Assembly (NCBI RefSeq): GCF_042685265.1
Contig: NZ_JBHUMX010000019.1
Source of the DNA: Oceanobacillus_B kapialis
GTDB taxonomy: Bacteria; Bacillota; Bacilli; Bacillales; Amphibacillaceae
DNA: 64,000 nt
Strand: one strand, 5' to 3'
The translations under genes were made by a program, and so were the position numbers. Below, one piece after another: positions 59,721-64,000 of this stretch (position 1 is the stretch's first letter; the number at the start of each line of letters is the position of its first letter). The notes under the pieces are model-generated. The model was not told the origin of the DNA and did no database searches. It saw only the letters and a list, made by a program, of their open reading frames with translations.

Positions 59721-59995
59721 GAGATACCTCCAATAAAAATCATTCCAACTAACTTTAAAGATTCAGTTACAAGTTGCGTCGCAGTAGCTATATCAATATT
59801 GCAAGCGATAGCAACTATGACATCTTGAGAGTTTGTTTCCTTAGCCCACTTAAATAATTCCTGGGCTCTAATAGGTACTAGCCCACGTTCAATTTTTGAT
59901 AAATTCGCTCTGGACATATGCATTTTTTCAGATAGTTTTTCTTGGCTTAAACCACTCCTTTTACGCATAAATTTTAATGACTTCGTTAATTCCAA
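59717..59995 (-). CDS. XRE-family regulator of the early operon
   Basis: A 92-residue protein. HTH at about 13-45 (LSQEKLSEKMHMSRANLSKI), then a helical C-terminus. TTG 59995 after AGGAGGTG. A 16-bp palindrome lies just upstream, a likely self-regulatory operator. Confidence 0.75.
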   Translation of the reverse strand: MELTKSLKFMRKRSGLSQEKLSEKMHMSRANLSKIERGLVPIRAQELFKWAKETNSQDVIVAIACNIDIATATQLVTESLKLVGMIFIGGIS

Positions 59996-60022
59996 ACGGT
60001 TTCACCTCCTCGATGTTCACAG

Positions 60023-60038
60023 TATGAACATGTTCATA
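60023..60038. promoter_or_regulatory. 16-bp palindromic operator
   Basis: TATGAACATGTTCATA is a perfect palindrome in the leader of the XRE gene, with a further half-site GTTCA at 60015-60019. A -10-like TATTAT/TATAGT lies upstream at about 60068-60075 on the minus strand. Confidence 0.55.
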
Positions 60039-60147
60039 GGCTGACCGGTATTTCTATGTTGGTTGGACTATAATATAATTACCGACCCCTCATCGGTTAA
60101 TAAAATAGCTGTTCTTAGGAAGGTGCTAAACCGATCAATCTATTAAG

Positions 60148-60807
60148 TTAAGACACCTTCCTTGGGATCCAGCTATCGATGTATCTTAATGCAGTTTGTA
60201 AATCCTTTTGCTTTACATCTTTGTAACTAGCAACAGCAAAACGATCTTTGATTTCACGATGAAGTTCACGAAATAGATGGCTTCTCGTTTCTGGATCAGA
60301 AGCTAGTTTGTAAACCCTACTAGCAATTCCTTTTTGAAAGCGACGCTGTTCGCCATGGTTCAATGTGATTTGTTCATCAACTTTGTTTTCTAACATCTGC
60401 AACCTCTTTTCTACCTTTTGCTCAGCATTAGCGATTGCTAGTCTCATAGATTCAAGCTCATTATCATAATTAAGTAAATCTCGTACCTTGTAGTAATCAT
60501 CAACAAGTGATTGATATGCTTCCCAAGCAATCTTGCTATTAAGTGACTTGGCATGCAGCCAGGCTCCTTTTTCTGTCCAAAGGTATAAGACAGATACATA
60601 TTTAAGGCTGTCGTCAATTTGACGTGAGGCTTTAAACTTGCGTAAATCATCACCTGTTAGCGAATAATAATGCTTACCTTGTACGTATTTTTCAGAGTTG
60701 CGCTGGAAGTTCCGATTAATGATCTTTGTAGAAGTGTGAAAAGAATTAGCTAATTGAAGCGTGGTTAAAACTCTTTGACCATTGTTTTCGATTGGTTGTA
60801 AGTTCAT
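60148..60807 (-). CDS. Antirepressor (ORF6N/ORF6C type)
   Basis: A 219-residue phage antirepressor. ORF6N-like DNA-binding domain (about 1-100: LTTLQLANSFHTSTKIINRN) and ORF6C-like C-terminal domain (about 120-215: YKLASDPETRSHLFRELHRE). It is among the first genes of the leftward transcript and probably counteracts a repressor during lytic growth. Confidence 0.85.
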   Translation of the reverse strand: MNLQPIENNGQRVLTTLQLANSFHTSTKIINRNFQRNSEKYVQGKHYYSLTGDDLRKFKASRQIDDSLKYVSVLYLWTEKGAWLHAKSLNSKIAWEAYQSLVDDYYKVRDLLNYDNELESMRLAIANAEQKVEKRLQMLENKVDEQITLNHGEQRRFQKGIASRVYKLASDPETRSHLFRELHREIKDRFAVASYKDVKQKDLQTALRYIDSWIPRKVS

Positions 60808-60863
60808 TTACACTTCCTCCTTTTAATGTTTTCAATAGGCTTGTCCTTATAAAAAAGAGTGGC

Positions 60864-61028
60864 TTATCCAAGCCTATTAAGATATAGATCTTTTGCTTTG
60901 TTTGGGTTGAAGTATGGTTCAAATGCCTCTTTAAAACATTTCTCAATCGGCATATCGCCATATGTTTCCTTCCCCAGCCTAAGATTGCTTTTTCTCTTCG
61001 GTGATTCTTTTTTCTGTTTGTTTGGCAT
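60864..61028 (-). CDS. 54-residue basic early protein
   Basis: Translated directly: ATG 61028 after GGGAGAGGTGA; MPNKQKKESPKRKSNLRLG... ends LNRLG. Unknown function. Its end forms part of an AATAGGCTTG/CAAGCCTATT inverted repeat (60832-60879). Confidence 0.55.
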   Translation of the reverse strand: MPNKQKKESPKRKSNLRLGKETYGDMPIEKCFKEAFEPYFNPNKAKDLYLNRLG

Positions 61029-61094
61029 AAAATCACCTCTCCCAATACCCTATGCAAGTCGGACAGTCGGACTAACCTATAAACTTGTAGAACT

Positions 61095-61304
61095 TTATAG
61101 ACACACTTTGTGTCCAATTTGATTAAAAAAAATTTCGTCAATTGATAAACCATAGTAATCCGAGATTTTTTTAGCTAACGCCAAGGATGGTGTCCTATCA
61201 CCTCTTTCAATTGCACCTAGCATTTGTGGGGTGATCCGTAATTCCTTTGCAACTTTTTGACGAGATTTTAAACCCCGACACTCTATTAGTTTCTGCCTTT
61301 CCAA
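61095..61304 (-). CDS. Cro-like XRE repressor (prophage B)
   Basis: A 69-residue HTH_3 protein (SRQKVAKELRITPQMLGAIE). TTG 61304 follows GGGGGTGA. First gene of the leftward lytic transcript, divergent from CI. Confidence 0.8.
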   Translation of the reverse strand: MERQKLIECRGLKSRQKVAKELRITPQMLGAIERGDRTPSLALAKKISDYYGLSIDEIFFNQIGHKVCL

Positions 61305-61327
61305 AATTTTCACCCCCTGTCTCAAAG

Positions 61328-61441
61328 GAAACATTTTGTTTCTTAGATATTCTGATTATATAGAAACGTATTGTGTCTGTCAATAACTTTTAGAAACTTT
61401 TTGTGTCTTTTATGGAATAGAAACTAATTGTTTCCTATAAT
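61328..61441. promoter_or_regulatory. CI/Cro switch with four operators (prophage B)
   Basis: Four 15-bp operators of the form GAAACnnnnTGTnTC lie at 61328 (GAAACATTTTGTTTC), 61363, 61393 and 61420. The leftward promoter is consensus: TTGACA (61383-61378), 17 bp, TATAAT (61360-61355), with the second operator filling its spacer. The rightward promoter has TATAAT at 61436-61441 with the fourth operator just upstream. Confidence 0.85.
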
Positions 61442-61462
61442 GAAATCAGAGGATGATGAATA

Positions 61463-61867
61463 ATGTTAAAAAATAGGTTAATATCACTTAGAAAACAAAA
61501 GGGTCTAAGTCAATATGAAGCAGCCGATAGACTAGGTTTTTCGAGAGGAAAGCTTTCTAATTATGAACAAGGAACTAGGCAACCTGATTACGGAACATTA
61601 GAAGTTATAGCTGATTTCTATGATGTTTCAATAGATTATCTTTTAGGGAGATCTGCTAACAGAAAATCACCAAAAGATGATACTTATGATTCAATGGAGA
61701 AAATTAACGATTTGCTTAGAAAATATAACATAGATCAATCTGGCTTTTTCGATATTGAAAAGTGGAAGAATCTCGGTCCAGAAGAAATTAAACAATTGGA
61801 AAGCTATTTTCAGTTTGTTGTCCAAGAAGCAGAGAAACACAATAGTAAAAAACAACAAGAAGATTAA
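61463..61867 (+). CDS. CI-type XRE repressor (prophage B)
   Basis: A 134-residue repressor. HTH_3 at about 5-60 (LSQYEAADRLGFSRGKLSNY), then YDVSIDYLLGRS and a helical C-terminal oligomerisation region. No peptidase domain; induction would need an ImmA-like partner or antirepressor. It presumably binds the four GAAAC operators. Ends in a strong terminator. Confidence 0.88.
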   Translation: MLKNRLISLRKQKGLSQYEAADRLGFSRGKLSNYEQGTRQPDYGTLEVIADFYDVSIDYLLGRSANRKSPKDDTYDSMEKINDLLRKYNIDQSGFFDIEKWKNLGPEEIKQLESYFQFVVQEAEKHNSKKQQED

Positions 61868-61868
61868 A

Positions 61869-61906
61869 CAACACGAAAACACCCTGTCTTCGTGTTGTTT
61901 TTTTTA
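61869..61906 (+). terminator. Terminator of the CI gene
   Basis: CAACACGAA/TTCGTGTTG stem with 11-base loop and nine T. Transcription for the next gene must read through or start inside. Confidence 0.85.
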
Positions 61907-61927
61907 CATTATTTTGGAGGGATTTTA

Positions 61928-62599
61928 ATGCCTAAAGCTTTTTTATTATGCGAGACTAACAAATTTAAAAAAGAGGATTTTCTAGTACCAATTCAACAGA
62001 GTCTTTTTGAAGAAGAGGGAGAATCCGTAGTATCACTAAACCTGAACCAAGATGATTTTCATTTAAACTTTGATCAATATTTATGCCATCATGATTATGT
62101 TCACAATACTAGAGGACGGGTGTTCAATAAGGATTTCAATTATTACCTTGAGCCTCTTTCATTTTATGCATACTTAAAAGCAGATGAAGAATTACTATTC
62201 ACTCAAACCAAAACTGATGCTGCATTAGATTTTATTTCGAAATTAAATAACACAAAAGAGTTTCTTCTATCACCAGTATCAATAGATTTCAAAAAAATGA
62301 TACCACTTATAACTGAAGTAGCAGGAGCTTGGATTGCAGACTTAAAACGTACGCATTTAAAGACGGCAGGCTACTTTGGCCCTAATGTACACAGAAGCGA
62401 AGAATATAAAGAGGCAGCCGCAGAGGGAAATGTATCTTCTATTCAAATGTATTATACTAGTATAAAAAGTGGCAACGAACATTATGTAGCAATCTCAAAA
62501 AAAGGTTCTATTATATTGTATGATACATTCCCGACAATAGAGGAAGAGATTGATATGGTCTATGAGATTTATAGTAAATTTATAAAGCCCCACCTATAA
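61928..62599 (+). CDS. Unknown cargo protein next to CI
   Basis: A 223-residue protein with no recognised domain (MPKAFLLCETNKFKKEDF...). It is soluble, acidic, with a conserved-looking centre GAWIADLKRTHLKTAGYFG. ATG 61928 after TGGAGGG. The position after the repressor, in the direction expressed in lysogens, is a common site for superinfection-immunity or defence genes; that is inference. Confidence 0.65.
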   Translation: MPKAFLLCETNKFKKEDFLVPIQQSLFEEEGESVVSLNLNQDDFHLNFDQYLCHHDYVHNTRGRVFNKDFNYYLEPLSFYAYLKADEELLFTQTKTDAALDFISKLNNTKEFLLSPVSIDFKKMIPLITEVAGAWIADLKRTHLKTAGYFGPNVHRSEEYKEAAAEGNVSSIQMYYTSIKSGNEHYVAISKKGSIILYDTFPTIEEEIDMVYEIYSKFIKPHL

Positions 62600-62612
62600 T
62601 TTTAGCGTGGGG
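62588..62612. terminator. Short hairpin between two convergent cargo genes
   Basis: CCCCAC (62588-62593)/GTGGGG (62607-62612) overlapping both stop regions. No strong T-run; weak bidirectional terminator. Confidence 0.45.
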
Positions 62613-63318
62613 ACAAAGATAGATATTCTTTCGAAAAAGAATTCATTTTTTGCAAACTCTTAGTATAAATTTCAATAGATTTCTTGTTAATTGTTACTTT
62701 ATCACTCTCAATATTGAACTTAATATTGAATGTATTGATATTTTTTGCGTTTAATCTCCGGATAAAAAATCCATAATAAGGATTGAATTCTTTAAAGTTA
62801 ATATTAAAATAATAGTTAACGTTATCTTCCTTTAGAATCTTTGAAAACTCCTCTAATAGTATGCCGATTTCTTCATCAATGATTTTTCTTGATCTTCTAA
62901 AAGATACCTCTAGATCTTCTAAATGAACTTGAATGAGCCCTTTTCTAACTGTTACTTCAAATGACAATGTATTGCTACGATATATTTTTCTAGAGTTACT
63001 CAAATTTATTATTCTCAAGTTAGAATTTTGTTTATTAAACAAATGGTCAATTTTATCAAATGTGTTTTCATCAAAATCGCCCTCAAACTCGATTTGCATA
63101 TTCCATATGCAATCTGGATTTTTAAGGAAAAACCAATATCTTTTTATTTTTATATAAAAATATTCAGAGTTATTCCAAGTTAACTGCAACAGGAAAAGTA
63201 ACCAACCTAATATTATAGTTCCATTTACAAAAAAAGAATTAGGGTTCTGAACTATCACCATGATTACTAAGGCAACAACTATACACCAACCTATAATAAA
63301 GAAAAGAATTTTTTTCAT
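62602..63318 (-). CDS. Two-helix membrane protein, cargo gene
   Basis: A 238-residue protein with transmembrane segments at about 4-24 (ILFFIIGWCIVVALVIMVIV) and 31-47, then a soluble alpha/beta domain of about 170 residues. It converges with the preceding unknown gene, ending two bases from it. No family recognised. A membrane effector or exclusion protein is possible. Confidence 0.6.
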   Translation of the reverse strand: MKKILFFIIGWCIVVALVIMVIVQNPNSFFVNGTIILGWLLFLLQLTWNNSEYFYIKIKRYWFFLKNPDCIWNMQIEFEGDFDENTFDKIDHLFNKQNSNLRIINLSNSRKIYRSNTLSFEVTVRKGLIQVHLEDLEVSFRRSRKIIDEEIGILLEEFSKILKEDNVNYYFNINFKEFNPYYGFFIRRLNAKNINTFNIKFNIESDKVTINKKSIEIYTKSLQKMNSFSKEYLSLSPR

Positions 63319-63461
63319 TAGTGCATACCCCCCATTAACTTCATACCTCTTAAATAAACATTTTACAGTTTTACTTATAAACCTTCAACATCTAAATCCT
63401 TTATTTAATATATAGGATACAAGAATGTAAGTTCTTATTCCGCTTTAAATTTTAAAAAATT

Positions 63462-63517
63462 GGTGTACAAATAAATGCATCCCTTTTATAATACACATTA
63501 TACAGAACAAATGTTCT
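63462..63517 (+). promoter_or_regulatory. Promoter with LexA box for the ImmA-like gene (prophage B)
   Basis: TGTACA (about 63463-63468), 17 bp, TATAAT (about 63486-63491), then AGAACAAATGTTCT (63504-63517), a near-consensus LexA box at the transcription start. This predicts DNA-damage induction. Confidence 0.7.
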
Positions 63518-63542
63518 CAACACAAGAGAAGGGAATGTTTTA

Positions 63543-63923
63543 ATGAGCTATTTAACTTCAACTTTAGAGGACTGGATCACAAAAAGGTATGTAAAAAATA
63601 ACATTTTTTCTCCAAATAAAATTAATATTAAACGTATTGCTAGACAGGAAAGGATCTTCATCCATAAAAAGCCAATGCCAGCAAGGTATGACATCCACGG
63701 ACGTTATCAAGCCATTGTTCTGGACTCCCGTACTAAACCTGAACAACAACGAGAACAGTTTTTTCATGAATTATGTCATATACTAAGACATGTGGGTCAT
63801 CAAGGTATGATGCCAGACGCATTTCGTCAACTACAGGAATGGGACGCAAATCGTTTTATGATGTATGCCACTCTCCCATACTACATGCTAAAGAAATGTA
63901 TTTGGCAAGTAAAAAATGTATGA
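63543..63923 (+). CDS. immA: ImmA/IrrE-like metallopeptidase, apparently truncated (prophage B)
   Basis: A 126-residue protein. FFHELCHILRHVGHQ (about 77-91) has a complete HExxH motif, and QEWDANRFMMYATLPYYML supplies the distal Glu. Known ImmA-type proteins usually continue about 30-60 residues further; here the sequence changes after MLKK to CIWQVKNV and stops. AGAAGGG precedes the ATG. Likely a 3'-truncated but possibly active repressor protease under LexA control. Confidence 0.75.
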   Translation: MSYLTSTLEDWITKRYVKNNIFSPNKINIKRIARQERIFIHKKPMPARYDIHGRYQAIVLDSRTKPEQQREQFFHELCHILRHVGHQGMMPDAFRQLQEWDANRFMMYATLPYYMLKKCIWQVKNV

Positions 63924-64000
63924 AATGGCACTTAAAATTGTATGCCACTTGCCACCTCTAATTATTCATGTAATAAGGATTCTTTGTAACGGAAACTATC

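Noticed and set aside
63773..63961. Plus-strand frame overlapping the ImmA-like 3' end, tested as its missing C-terminus
   Set aside because: The peptide has no similarity to ImmA C-terminal segments, so a simple frameshift does not repair the gene.
63900..64000. Search for the gerE 3' part at the right edge
   Set aside because: No frame encodes the expected GerE C-terminal residues; the right junction must be outside the window.

Overview
The window is low-GC Firmicutes DNA. A short chromosomal core from an endospore-forming Bacillaceae relative (17.2-22.9 kb) sits between two tailed-phage prophages that run off the left and right edges. The core has the B. subtilis-like order ysnB, rdgB (ysnA), rph, gerM, racE, ysmB, gerE plus a tRNA-Gly/tRNA-Arg pair. 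The halotolerant genera (Virgibacillus, Oceanobacillus and similar) are a plausible home, but the species cannot be fixed from the sequence alone.

Prophage A (1 to about 17.17 kb) is inserted at the 3' end of tRNA-Arg. From its tRNA end leftward it has a tyrosine integrase, an ImmA-like peptidase and a CI-type repressor (rightward). A divergent operator region with two perfect 16-bp palindromes follows, then a long leftward early operon: Cro-like protein, excisionase-like protein, small membrane peptides, SNF2 helicase, DUF1351, VRR-NUC nuclease, a Cas4-like/Sak4-like fusion, DUF669 protein, a family-B DNA polymerase and a primase-helicase. A repeat-rich non-coding region, a sigma-like regulator, a terminator, HNH nuclease, small terminase and the start of the large terminase complete the visible part. 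Two genes on the opposite strand flank the polymerase and look like cargo; one has a HEPN-type RNxxxH motif.

Prophage B (22.89 kb to beyond 64 kb) has its left end inside gerE, the mother-cell regulator of late sporulation. The gerE frame is intact through codon 49 and then runs into phage DNA and a large serine recombinase. The GerE C-terminus is not in the window and is expected beyond the right edge. This resembles the developmentally excised elements known in sigK (skin) and spsM (SPbeta).

Prophage B reads mostly leftward. From right to left it has a truncated ImmA-like gene with a LexA-type box, two cargo genes, and a CI/Cro switch with four operators. Early genes follow: antirepressor, DnaD-like initiator with internal iterons, DnaC loader, many tiny ORFs and two decayed genes. 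Next come an ArpU-type regulator, a small tyrosine recombinase beside a structured inverted repeat, and an accessory block with a DprA-like/phosphoribosyltransferase pair resembling ShosTA. HNH, terminase, portal, protease, capsid, connectors, tail genes with a programmed -1 frameshift, tape measure, distal tail, receptor-binding protein and the lysis cassette complete the late region. Between lysis and recombinase lies a second accessory block holding a three-gene operon around a Hanks-type protein kinase.

The best candidates for undescribed biology are the gerE interruption, the kinase operon, the antisense cargo genes in both prophages, the structured RNA-like elements (22.46-22.55 kb and 54.07-54.16 kb) and the Cas4-Sak4 fusion with its internal ribosome-binding site.
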